NCBI GenBank assembly: GCA_009784355.1
Contig: WRBU01000010.1
Coordinates: 1-12,751, forward strand
Length of the DNA: 12,751 nucleotides
From: Defluviitaleaceae bacterium
GTDB lineage: Bacteria > Bacillota > Clostridia > Lachnospirales > WRAX01
Direction: 5' to 3'
In this document: one piece after another, positions 1 through 6,059 of the stretch
Layout: each line of letters opens with the position of its first letter
Position numbering within the stretch: position 1 is the stretch's first letter
Program-made: the position numbers and the translations under genes
Notes under the pieces: model-generated
Told to the model about the DNA's origin: nothing
The model's input: the letters and a program-made list of their open reading frames with translations, nothing else
Database searches by the model: none

Positions 1-450
1 AACATTACCGCCAGCGGCATAATTCACCCTTGCCGCCTTTGTGGCAATAAGACTTTGGTGGTTTAAAATATTAAGCAGGGCGGTTTCTATAAAATTGGCC
101 TGCGCCATGGGGGCTTTTACCACTACCACGGGCTCGTGAGGAAAAAACACGCTGCCCTCACGCATGGCGTAAATGTCGCCCGTAAACTTAAAACCACGCA
201 AATACTCCAAAAAACGCTCATCAAACAGCCCCAAACCACGCAAATACGCAATGTCTGCTTCATTAAAGCGCAAATTTTCAATATACTCTGCAAATTGTTC
301 AAGCCCTGCAAAAACGCTAAACCCCCCGCCATCGGGATTTTGACGGATAAACATTTCAAAAACTGAAGGGTCCTCACTGCGCCCCGACAAAAAATACCCC
401 TGCATCATTGTTATTTGATAAAAATCTGTTAGCATTGTTAGGTTGTTCAA
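1..450 (-). CDS. pncB: Nicotinate phosphoribosyltransferase, N-terminal part (runs off the left edge)
   Basis: Catalyses the ATP-assisted joining of nicotinate and PRPP to give nicotinate mononucleotide, the entry step of NAD salvage in the cytoplasm. Reading the minus strand gives an uninterrupted frame to base 1 with family hallmarks: an N-terminus containing MLTDFYQITMMQGYF, then FEMFIRQNP, GGGFSVFAGLEQ and, near the edge, LLNILNHQSLIATKAARV. About 150 residues are present; full-length enzymes are near 480, so the catalytic core lies outside. I chose the TTG at 450-448 because AAAGGA (plus-strand 459-464) is then 8 nt upstream. An in-frame ATG at 459-457 touches that ribosome site, and another ATG at 435-433 is too far from it. 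Divergent from the zinc-ribbon gene at 585. Family assignment is secure; the start is uncertain by a few codons. Confidence 0.9.
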   Translation of the reverse strand, partial: MNNLTMLTDFYQITMMQGYFLSGRSEDPSVFEMFIRQNPDGGGFSVFAGLEQFAEYIENLRFNEADIAYLRGLGLFDERFLEYLRGFKFTGDIYAMREGSVFFPHEPVVVVKAPMAQANFIETALLNILNHQSLIATKAARVNYAAGGNV

Positions 451-489
451 TATTATCATCCTTTCGTGGTAGATGGCAAGAAGCTCCAT

Positions 490-519
490 CTTATACATTT
501 TACCATTACCCTATTGCAA
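490..519 (-). promoter_or_regulatory. Candidate promoter of the pncB gene
   Basis: On the minus strand TTGCAA (519-514) is followed after 18 nt by TATAAG (495-490), about 40 bp before the gene start. The -35 hexamer is its own reverse complement and is also used by the candidate promoter on the plus strand. Sequence match only. Confidence 0.45.
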
Positions 520-542
520 AATCAATGGGCATGTGGTACAAT
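514..542 (+). promoter_or_regulatory. Candidate extended -10 promoter for the zinc-ribbon gene block
   Basis: TTGCAA (514-519), 17-nt spacer, TACAAT (537-542), with TG at 534-535 forming an extended -10. It lies 42 bp upstream of the first gene of the block and is the only good sigma-A-like site in the gap. It probably drives the two zinc-ribbon genes and possibly the radical SAM gene. Sequence match only. Confidence 0.6.
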
Positions 543-584
543 ATTTGCTAGAATAAAATATTTACTTTATTAGGAGAGGATATT

Positions 585-1313
585 ATGAGTTTTTGTAATT
601 CTTGCGGCACGCAATTAGAGCCCAATGTGGCATTTTGTGCCAAATGCGGCAACAAAACAGAAGGCACGGCAAGCGCACCAGCACCACAGCCCGCCCCGCA
701 AGCAGGCGGCGTAACAGCAAACCCAAATCCAGCCGTTGACAAAATTAAAAATTTGGCCGGCGGTTTAAATGCTGGCATGGCAAAAGGTTTAATTATGGCT
801 CTTGCTGTTGTATTGGCGGCATTAACATTTAGTGCATGGCTCACTTTTGCCCAAGACCGCATCATGCCTAATGCAGAAAGAGTGCGTTTTTACCCCCACA
901 GCTTTTCAAGCCCCGTAATGCGTGAACACAACGCTTGGGAGCAAAACCAAACAAACCCCAACACAATTCAAAACAGACGTGATGCAATAGCACCCATTCG
1001 CGGTTTAAACACTGTTGCTACAATTCAACTTGTTGTTGGTATTATATCCGTTGCGGCTTTGGCTGCCTTCATGCTTTTATCAAGCCAAAAGCACCAACAT
1101 ACTGTAAATGCCGCTTTGGCCGGCTTTGGTCTTTCGGCTTTGATGACAATAGTTTTCATTATTTACATACTTGCAAACGGAAGCGACATTGGCGCTTGGT
1201 TCGGCGGAGCTCTTACTTCTGCCCGCCCATCTTTCTTTGCCATTGCGTCCTTGCTTGTGTCAATAGGCGGCTTTGTACTAACATTCTTAAAAAAGAGCGA
1301 GCTTAACAACTAA
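585..1313 (+). CDS. Zinc-ribbon membrane protein of unknown function
   Basis: The 242-residue protein begins with a four-cysteine zinc ribbon (C4, C7, C18, C21; two CxxC knuckles, the second ending CGNK). A Pro/Ala-rich linker (about 28-50) follows. Hydrophobic stretches at about 68-90, 143-165, 174-197 and 215-235 predict four membrane helices, with a polar loop (91-140) between the first two. N-terminal zinc ribbons on small membrane proteins are common in Bacillota, but their role is mostly unknown. The start has GGAGAGG five to six bases upstream. It is 17 bp from the next gene, which also carries zinc ribbons, so the two are almost certainly co-transcribed. A third related ribbon protein starts at 3609. 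I do not recognise a named family for the membrane part. Confidence 0.85.
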   Translation: MSFCNSCGTQLEPNVAFCAKCGNKTEGTASAPAPQPAPQAGGVTANPNPAVDKIKNLAGGLNAGMAKGLIMALAVVLAALTFSAWLTFAQDRIMPNAERVRFYPHSFSSPVMREHNAWEQNQTNPNTIQNRRDAIAPIRGLNTVATIQLVVGIISVAALAAFMLLSSQKHQHTVNAALAGFGLSALMTIVFIIYILANGSDIGAWFGGALTSARPSFFAIASLLVSIGGFVLTFLKKSELNN

Positions 1314-1330
1314 ATAGGGGAGGCGACAAA

Positions 1331-1816
1331 ATGAGCAATCTTGCAAAGGTAAAAAGCGACATAGCCGACCTTAAAGACAAAAAACAGGCTCTTACACAGG
1401 CGGTGCAAAACGACATTGACGCAGTGCAAGCAAAAATTGACAAAGACTTCCACGATATTGGCAAGTCCGCCTACGACTTGCACACAGGCGGAAATGCGTC
1501 AATGGACACACTGGCTTCCCGCTTCACAATAATTGATGAATACAAAACAGACCAAAAAGAAAAAATGGCAAAAATTGCCGAAATAGCAAGCCGTTATGAC
1601 GAAGAAATTCAGCTTTTAGAAAAATTAGTAGAAGATGCGGGTCCAGAGGCGTTTTGCTCGTCATGCGGCAAGGCATACGCCCTTGGTACTGACGTATTTT
1701 GCGCCGACTGCGGCAACAAACTGCCAACAGGCAACGAAAAAAACTGCGCAGGTTGCGGGCTTTCATACACCCCGGGTCAACAAGCCTTTTGCGCAAACTG
1801 CGGCAACAAACACTAA
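1331..1816 (+). CDS. Coiled-coil protein with two C-terminal zinc ribbons
   Basis: 161 residues and soluble. Residues 1-100 are rich in Lys, Asp, Glu, Ala and Gln in heptad-like patterns, indicating long helices or coiled coil (about 5-40 and 70-103). The C-terminus holds two tandem four-cysteine ribbons: C109/C112 with C124/C127, and C139/C142 with C154/C157. Both close with CGNK, as in the upstream protein. GGGGAGG sits at about 1317-1323 ahead of ATG. The close spacing and shared ribbon type suggest it works with the membrane protein encoded at 585-1313, perhaps as a cytoplasmic partner, but that is inference. No catalytic motif is visible. It could be a scaffold or a regulator. Confidence 0.85.
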   Translation: MSNLAKVKSDIADLKDKKQALTQAVQNDIDAVQAKIDKDFHDIGKSAYDLHTGGNASMDTLASRFTIIDEYKTDQKEKMAKIAEIASRYDEEIQLLEKLVEDAGPEAFCSSCGKAYALGTDVFCADCGNKLPTGNEKNCAGCGLSYTPGQQAFCANCGNKH

Positions 1817-1830
1817 TTTCAACAGTCATC

Positions 1831-1854
1831 GTAGGGGCGAGCAATGCTCGCCCG
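1831..1854 (+). repeat. GTAG-hairpin palindromic repeat, copy 1
   Basis: GTAG followed by a perfect 8-bp stem (GGGCGAGC with GCTCGCCC), loop AAT, then G. It lies in the 57-bp gap between the zinc-ribbon gene and the radical SAM gene, 10 bp before the latter's ribosome site. The transcribed hairpin could affect read-through or translation. No U-run follows, so it is not a classic terminator. Confidence 0.85.
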
Positions 1855-1873
1855 TTTGCATTTTGGAGAACAT

Positions 1874-3448
1874 ATGAAAAAAGTAATAATCCTAGCAATA
1901 AACTCAAAATACATCCACTCATGCCTAGCCGCATGGGTGCTATCCGCCGCCGTCAAAAAATTCTGCAGCCACACCCATAACGTAAAAGTAATAGAAGCAA
2001 ACATAAACCAAACCATAGACGAAATTTGTAGGGGCGACCATTGGTCGCCAGCTCCCGACATCGTCGCAATCCCCACCTACATCTGGAACGCAAAAAAACT
2101 ACCATATATATTGGAAGAAATACGCAAAAAACTACCAAACACAAAAATAGTCCTAGGCGGCCCTGAAGCAGAGCATAACGCAAATTTTTGGTTGCAAAAC
2201 GGCGCAGACGCAGTCCTAAACGGCGAAGGCGAAAAAACCCTCCCCGCCTACCTCGTAGGGGACGCTGCATCACGCGTCCCGCATCCCGACTGCGACACCC
2301 AAATTGACCCTTTCACAGATGAGTATTTAACAGCCCTAACCGGCAAAATAGCCTATATAGAAACCTCACGAGGATGCCCTTTCTCCTGCGCTTACTGCCT
2401 TTCAGGCGACGACCCCGTGCGGTTTTTTGACATCGAAACCGCAAAGGGGCAACTGGCAAAACTTTCCAAAGCAAATGTGCGGGTGATAAAATTTGTAGAC
2501 CGCACATTTAACTGTAATGCAGCACGGGCGTACGAGCTTATAGAATATATAATGGGGCTTAACAGCGACAAATGCTTTCATTTTGAGGTCGCCGCAGATT
2601 TGTTTGATGATGCTACACTTAGCCTGCTTGCCACAGCCCCCTCGGGGCTTTTTCAAATAGAAGCAGGCATACAGAGCTTTTTTGCCCCAGCCCTTTCGGC
2701 ATCCACCCGAAAAACTAACCTTGAAAAAGTGGCAAAAAACATCCGCCGTCTGCTTGCGGCAGGTAACATACACATCCATCTTGACCTTATTGCGGGACTG
2801 CCAAACGAAACGCTGACAGAATTTGAAAATAGCTTTAATTCGGCATTTGACCTAGCACCCCATAAACTCCAACTGGGCTTTCTAAAAATGCTGCACGGCT
2901 CCGCCCTCCGCAAAAATCATCCCGAAATTATTTTTGACGCACACCCGCCGTATCAAATAATAAAAAGCCCGTGGATGAGCGAGGCAGACTTAAACACCCT
3001 GTACCTAACCGAAGATGCCCTGCAAAACACCCAAAACAAAAGCCATTTTTTGCGCACAATAGGTTATGCCATGGGGGCAGGTGGACTTTCGCCCTTTGCC
3101 TTTTTTCGCCGCATGGGTGAGAGCTTTCAAAAAAAGGGCATGGCTTTGGAAGCCTATGCCGAAAAAATATTTAATTTTTGCAAAGCCCTTGACGGCGTGG
3201 CAAAAGATGCCTTAATGGAGCATATGATAATAGACTGGATGGAAATGGTAAAAGGAGTAAACATGCCGCCTTTTCTGAAAATAGCCACCAAACAGCAACA
3301 TACCCACGCAATAAACCAAGCCGAAACCGCCCTAAACAGAAAAATTCGCCGCAACGAAGCCGCCATCCTACCCTCAGGGCAACACATTTTCGTAGATGCC
3401 CAAACACGCCACCCCATAACAAAACTATACAAAACAACGCTCTCGTAG
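1874..3448 (+). CDS. B12-binding-domain radical SAM protein (DUF4080-type)
   Basis: The 524-residue protein has an N-terminal Rossmann-like cobalamin-binding-type domain (about 1-125: VIILAINSKYIHS, PDIVAIPTYIWNA, IVLGGPEAE, NGEGE). A radical SAM core follows with its [4Fe-4S] motif C168-x3-C172-x2-C175 in TSRGCPFSCAYC. The last ~150 residues resemble DUF4080. I see no DxHxxG motif, so cobalamin, if bound, would not be held base-off by that histidine. The family is probably enzymatic, but its substrate is unknown to me. I chose the ATG at 1874 (GGAGAA at 1865-1870). An in-frame ATG at 1844 lies inside a palindromic repeat and has no ribosome site. Two repeat copies lie in frame, encoding residues 52-59 and 128-137, and a third provides the stop codon. 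Confidence 0.88.
   Translation: MKKVIILAINSKYIHSCLAAWVLSAAVKKFCSHTHNVKVIEANINQTIDEICRGDHWSPAPDIVAIPTYIWNAKKLPYILEEIRKKLPNTKIVLGGPEAEHNANFWLQNGADAVLNGEGEKTLPAYLVGDAASRVPHPDCDTQIDPFTDEYLTALTGKIAYIETSRGCPFSCAYCLSGDDPVRFFDIETAKGQLAKLSKANVRVIKFVDRTFNCNAARAYELIEYIMGLNSDKCFHFEVAADLFDDATLSLLATAPSGLFQIEAGIQSFFAPALSASTRKTNLEKVAKNIRRLLAAGNIHIHLDLIAGLPNETLTEFENSFNSAFDLAPHKLQLGFLKMLHGSALRKNHPEIIFDAHPPYQIIKSPWMSEADLNTLYLTEDALQNTQNKSHFLRTIGYAMGAGGLSPFAFFRRMGESFQKKGMALEAYAEKIFNFCKALDGVAKDALMEHMIIDWMEMVKGVNMPPFLKIATKQQHTHAINQAETALNRKIRRNEAAILPSGQHIFVDAQTRHPITKLYKTTLS
2028..2051 (+). repeat. GTAG-hairpin repeat, copy 2, inside the radical SAM gene
   Basis: GTAG plus a 7-bp stem (GGCGACC with GGTCGCC), loop ATT, outermost pair mismatched. 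Read in frame it encodes C52-R-G-D-H-W-S-P59, between the segment IDEI and PDIVA where relatives are expected to have an ordinary helix-to-strand linker. No stop codon arises in this frame. Confidence 0.75.
2255..2281 (+). repeat. GTAG-hairpin repeat, copy 3 (variant), inside the radical SAM gene
   Basis: GTAG plus stem GGGACGC with GCGTCCC and a longer 8-nt loop. In frame it encodes V128-G-D-A-A-S-R-V-P-H137, in the linker between the B12-binding domain and the radical SAM core. It differs from the other copies in stem sequence but keeps perfect pairing. Confidence 0.65.
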
Positions 3449-3468
3449 GGGCGGTTTTTAACCGCCCG
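3445..3468 (+). repeat. GTAG-hairpin repeat, copy 4, overlapping the radical SAM stop codon
   Basis: GTAG plus stem GGGCGGTT with AACCGCCC, loop TTT. The TAG of its GTAG (3446-3448) is the stop codon of the preceding gene. Forms an inverted pair with the copy at 3514-3537. Confidence 0.88.
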
Positions 3469-3513
3469 ACATGCTTCGGATAGGGGGCATATTTGTCAAA
3501 TTGTAAGCTCCAA

Positions 3514-3537
3514 CGGGCGACTACAAGTCGCCCCTAC
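3514..3537 (-). repeat. GTAG-hairpin repeat, copy 5 (minus orientation)
   Basis: On the minus strand: GTAG, stem GGGCGACT with AGTCGCCC, loop TGT. It is the inverted partner of copy 4, with a 45-nt unique spacer between them. Like other minus copies it is followed on the plus strand by AAA. Confidence 0.88.
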
Positions 3538-3547
3538 AAAATCCGTA

Positions 3548-3576
3548 TTGACAACTCGCATTTTTCAATATAAAAT
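3548..3576 (+). promoter_or_regulatory. Candidate promoter for the zinc-ribbon/Lgt-like pair
   Basis: Perfect -35 TTGACA (3548-3553), 17-nt spacer, TAAAAT (3571-3576), 32 bp before the ATG at 3609. It begins ten bases after repeat copy 5. Sequence match only. Confidence 0.65.
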
Positions 3577-3608
3577 AACAATTACAACAACTTTAAGGAG
3601 GGCTAACT

Positions 3609-4010
3609 ATGAATTTTTGCAGTGCTTGCGGTCAACAATTAGAGCAAAATGCAGCCTTTTGCGCAAATTGCGGCAAACAACCCGCAAACAACCCGCAAAC
3701 TAACGCACCACATATGCCGCATCACCACCTCACACCCACACCGTCGGCAGAACAACCAGGTCAAAGCCTTGCTTTGGCATCCATGGTGCTAGGTATTGTC
3801 GCATTGGTAGTTAGCTATACACCGCTTTCTTTGTTTTTAGCAATTCCCGGCGTTGTTTTGGCGGCAATGGCAAAAAGAAATGGGAACAAAAGCGGCATGG
3901 GTACGGCAGGTTTGGTATGCTCCATAATTGCACTTGCGATTGGCTTTTCGTTTTTTGTGGCGTGCAGCAGCTCGCTTGCTTGTTTTAGACCATTTTATTT
4001 TTGGTGGTAA
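3609..4010 (+). CDS. Zinc-ribbon membrane protein, DUF4190-like
   Basis: 133 residues. The N-terminal zinc ribbon (C4, C7, C18, C21) has the same cysteine spacing as the protein at 585-1313 and a very similar sequence, so the two ribbons are homologous. A His/Pro/Asn-rich linker (24-50) leads to hydrophobic segments at about 54-69, 73-88 and 99-118. The pattern SLALASMVLGIVAL followed by a Gly-rich turn and GTAGLVCSIIAL resembles DUF4190 membrane domains. A near-perfect ribosome site AAGGAGGG (3595-3602) decides the start. The stop is 3 bp before the next ATG, so translation is probably coupled to the Lgt-like gene. Function unknown. Confidence 0.85.
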   Translation: MNFCSACGQQLEQNAAFCANCGKQPANNPQTNAPHMPHHHLTPTPSAEQPGQSLALASMVLGIVALVVSYTPLSLFLAIPGVVLAAMAKRNGNKSGMGTAGLVCSIIALAIGFSFFVACSSSLACFRPFYFWW

Positions 4011-4013
4011 AAA

Positions 4014-4790
4014 ATGCTGCCTTATCTTGAAATTTTCGGGCAGTCATTTTCTACATACGGCATTATAGGCATTGCCGCCTTGGTAATAGCCGCGGCAACA
4101 GCCAGCTTGCGTGCAAAAAAATACAATTTAACATTATCTGACATCTTGCTTGTAACAACATTTGCAGGGGGCGGCATTTTTTTAGGCGGCTCTCTTTTGT
4201 ATGCCTTGGTGCAGTTGCCCCATTTGTCTAATATTATAGAGCACACGGGGGGAAGTTTTGGGGACACTCTTTCCCTGCTTTTTGGCGGCATGATTTTTTA
4301 TGGCGGGCTTTTTGGCACGCTTTTGGCAGTGGCAATATACGCAAAATTTATGAAACAAGACATCAAAAATATTTTTCGGTTTGTAATTCCCGTTTTTCCT
4401 TTGGCTCACGGCATAATGCGCCTTGGCTGTTTTGCCGTAGGGTGTTGTTATGGCATAGAGCATAGCACCCTAGGGCTTGCCTTTACAAATTCGCCCATAG
4501 CACCAAATGACACACCCTTTATACCAGTACAACTTTACGAATCCGCACTAAATTTCGCAATTTTCGCCGCAATTTGGGCGTATTCAAAAAAAGAAAGGCA
4601 TCCCGTGCATTTAATTTGCTTTTACGCCATGCCGTACGCAATAGGCCGCTTTGCCCTTGAATTTTTACGTGGCGACGCACAAAGAGGGTCAATTTTTGGC
4701 ATATCAACATCCCAATTTATAAGCATCGCCGTATTAATATGCTGCACGGCAGCACTAATTTTTACTAAAAAACGCATCACTCGCAGCTAA
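4014..4790 (+). CDS. Lgt-family membrane protein (prolipoprotein diacylglyceryl transferase-like)
   Basis: The 258-residue polytopic membrane protein (about seven helices) has the Lgt layout: an N-terminal YGIIGI helix, GGMIFYGGLFG (91-101), HGIMRLGCFAVGCCYG (132-147), PVQLYES (171-177) and a C-terminal R212-x3-E216-x2-RGD. Lgt adds diacylglycerol from phosphatidylglycerol to the lipobox Cys of prolipoproteins. However, the Lgt signature G-R-x-G-N-F-x-N-x-E is altered: R136 is kept, but Asn and Glu positions are Cys, and the His of the HGG motif is Tyr96. The GCCYG form is known in Lgt-like paralogues, so this may be a second, divergent enzyme and not the housekeeping Lgt. Its coupling with a zinc-ribbon membrane protein is unexplained. 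Family assignment is firm; the reaction is not. Confidence 0.8.
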   Translation: MLPYLEIFGQSFSTYGIIGIAALVIAAATASLRAKKYNLTLSDILLVTTFAGGGIFLGGSLLYALVQLPHLSNIIEHTGGSFGDTLSLLFGGMIFYGGLFGTLLAVAIYAKFMKQDIKNIFRFVIPVFPLAHGIMRLGCFAVGCCYGIEHSTLGLAFTNSPIAPNDTPFIPVQLYESALNFAIFAAIWAYSKKERHPVHLICFYAMPYAIGRFALEFLRGDAQRGSIFGISTSQFISIAVLICCTAALIFTKKRITRS

Positions 4791-4846
4791 ACAAAAAATG
4801 CGGCTACAAAGTATACAACAACACGTTCAACCATTGTGTACCCAAC

Positions 4847-4870
4847 GTAGGGGCGGTTACCAACCGCCCG
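4847..4870 (+). repeat. GTAG-hairpin repeat, copy 6
   Basis: GTAG, stem GGGCGGTT with AACCGCCC, loop ACC. Forms an inverted doublet with the minus copy at 4917-4940 (46-nt spacer). Confidence 0.88.
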
Positions 4871-4916
4871 CTGGAGTTTACGCCTTGCAAAACACACCTT
4901 CAAACCAAAAGCATAG

Positions 4917-4940
4917 AGGGCGGCTACAAGCCGCCCCTAC
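4917..4940 (-). repeat. GTAG-hairpin repeat, copy 7 (minus orientation)
   Basis: On the minus strand: GTAG, stem GGGCGGCT with AGCCGCCC, loop TGT; the final G is replaced by T. Followed by AAA on the plus strand. Confidence 0.85.
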
Positions 4941-4966
4941 AAATCATCCACCATCTGCCGCAAAAC

Positions 4967-4990
4967 GTAGGGGCGGTTTTTAACCGCCCG
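4967..4990 (+). repeat. GTAG-hairpin repeat, copy 8
   Basis: Identical over all 24 nt to copy 4 at 3445-3468, which points to recent duplication. Possible doublet partner of the degenerate minus copy ending at 5096. Confidence 0.88.
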
Positions 4991-5054
4991 CACAAGCCTG
5001 CTTTTTACAATATCCATCAATTACTCAAAATAAAGTTATCAACCAACACAATAA

Positions 5055-5096
5055 AAGGCGGCTACTTGCGCACTTCGTGCGCTAGTCCACCCCTAC
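5055..5096 (-). repeat. GTAG-hairpin repeat, copy 9 (minus, expanded) and probable terminator of the GNAT gene
   Basis: On the minus strand GTAGGGG starts a longer imperfect hairpin: GGTGG...CCGCC on the outside, CTA/TAG next, and a perfect inner stem GCGCAC-GAA-GTGCGC. It is followed by TTTTATT. The run of T makes it a plausible intrinsic terminator for the minus-strand operon. It overlaps the last 11 codons and the stop of the GNAT gene. Confidence 0.65.
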
Positions 5097-5679
5097 AAAA
5101 CTCTTTATCAAATTCTTTCGCCGCATCACGATTTAATTCGGTATTGTAAATATCCGCTTCGATGAATTTGCCGCACACATCCGCAAGATACCCCTTCACA
5201 AGCTCCATACCCATAAAAGCGGGGTAGTTATTGCCGCCGCTGTCTGTTGTGCCAAATTCCTTTGCCTCCACAAACCCGAATTTAGGATAATATTCGGGAT
5301 GTCCAAAAAAGAAAATTGCACCATAGCCAAGCTGTTTTGCACAGTCAATAGAATGGCGCAGCAATGCCCCGCCAATGCCCATTTTCTGCATACTAGGCAG
5401 CACACTAATAGGGCCAAAATCTAACACATCAATTCTAGAACCGTCATCCTGTAAAATATGGGCATGGCTGTAAATAATATGCCCTACAATACGACCATCC
5501 AGCTCTGCAACAAAACTAAGTTCCATTATTCCGTCTTTTTGTCGCAAACAATGCACCATATAGTGCTCAAGCGGGCAACCAATTTGCGAACGCTCTATCC
5601 TTGCGGGGGTGTCAAAGGCGGCACGAGTAAGCTCCTCAACCGCCCTATAATCCACCGGCTGTTCAAGTCTTATAATCAC
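5062..5679 (-). CDS. GNAT-family N-acetyltransferase (YhbS-like)
   Basis: The 205-residue protein has the GNAT fold signature. It begins IIRLEQPVDYRAVEELTRAAF, has a central LSFVAELDGRIVGHIIYS strand pair, then LDFGPISVLPSMQKMGIGGALL with the acetyl-CoA pyrophosphate loop Q98-K-M-G-I-G-G104, and GHPEYYPKFGF (126-136), typical of COG3153/YhbS relatives. It would transfer acetyl from acetyl-CoA to an unknown amine. The start is GTG at 5679-5677, overlapping the HEPN stop codon by 4 nt (GTGA), which indicates translational coupling. Residues C195-K205 and the TAG stop are encoded by a palindromic repeat, so the native C-terminus was probably replaced or extended. Substrate unknown; it could be a passenger of the MNT/HEPN module. 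Confidence 0.87.
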   Translation of the reverse strand: MIIRLEQPVDYRAVEELTRAAFDTPARIERSQIGCPLEHYMVHCLRQKDGIMELSFVAELDGRIVGHIIYSHAHILQDDGSRIDVLDFGPISVLPSMQKMGIGGALLRHSIDCAKQLGYGAIFFFGHPEYYPKFGFVEAKEFGTTDSGGNNYPAFMGMELVKGYLADVCGKFIEADIYNTELNRDAAKEFDKEFCRGGLAHEVRK

Positions 5680-6059
5680 AATCCATCAATCCATTCATTA
5701 ACATATGCGGCAATATCAACCGCCTCTTGCGCCATTTCTTGCGTTAGCTCTATATTCATTGCCTTTGGGTAATTTGTATCAAAATAATAATCCGTTAATT
5801 TTGACAAGTCGCCTCGTACGGCTTTGTCATTTTTTTGACCAGCTATTTGACAAATTCTGTCATACAACCTACCAAGATTGTGAGTGGTAAAAAATCCAAA
5901 GTCGCTGGCATCTCCGTTTTGCTCGATGTAATGTTTCATGCGCTTTTCCACGCTTTGTTGACAAAACCTTCCGCATGGGTCGTAAAAGCCAAGAGAAAGA
6001 TTGCCCACGGCATACTCAAAATCTCGTTTAGAATACTCAAAATAACCTATCGTTGCCAC
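5676..6059 (-). CDS. HEPN-domain protein, partner of the adjacent nucleotidyltransferase
   Basis: 127 residues, all-helical HEPN fold of the COG2250 type: GRFCQQSVEKRMKHYIE (30-46) matches the usual (A/C)QQAxEK helix, then THNLGRLYD (59-67) and DYYFDTNYPKAMN (90-102). HEPN proteins next to MNT nucleotidyltransferases form toxin-antitoxin-like pairs in which the HEPN RNase is the toxin. Here I find no canonical R-x(4-6)-H motif; only R40-x2-H43 is present, and the RYP-like site reads TNYP. RNase activity is therefore doubtful. The start is GTG at 6059-6057, with AAGGGGTGG 4 nt upstream. It overlaps the MNT gene by 13 nt and the GNAT gene by 4 nt. Confidence 0.82.
   Translation of the reverse strand: MATIGYFEYSKRDFEYAVGNLSLGFYDPCGRFCQQSVEKRMKHYIEQNGDASDFGFFTTHNLGRLYDRICQIAGQKNDKAVRGDLSKLTDYYFDTNYPKAMNIELTQEMAQEAVDIAAYVNEWIDGL

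Larger units (their letters stand above)
4791..5061. other. Repeat-filled convergent intergenic region
   Basis: 271 bp between the convergent Lgt-like and GNAT genes. It contains two complete plus-orientation and one minus-orientation GTAG-hairpin repeats, plus the edge of a fourth. The rest is AT-rich unique sequence. A 61-codon frame at 4798-4983 is mostly repeat sequence and is not a credible gene. No RNA gene or promoter stands out. Confidence 0.7.

Noticed and set aside
1844..1873. Upstream ATG for the radical SAM gene
   Set aside because: Lies within a palindromic repeat without a ribosome site; the ATG at 1874 has GGAGAA and begins the expected domain.
1831..1873. Intrinsic terminator between the zinc-ribbon and radical SAM genes
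   Set aside because: The hairpin is strong but no U-run follows; it fits the repeat family instead.
4798..4983. 61-codon plus-strand frame
   Set aside because: It consists largely of three palindromic repeats and has no ribosome site; its Pro/Arg/Gly-rich peptide is repeat translation.
1831..5096. CRISPR array
   Set aside because: The repeats are palindromic, in both orientations, irregularly spaced and partly inside genes; no uniform spacers.
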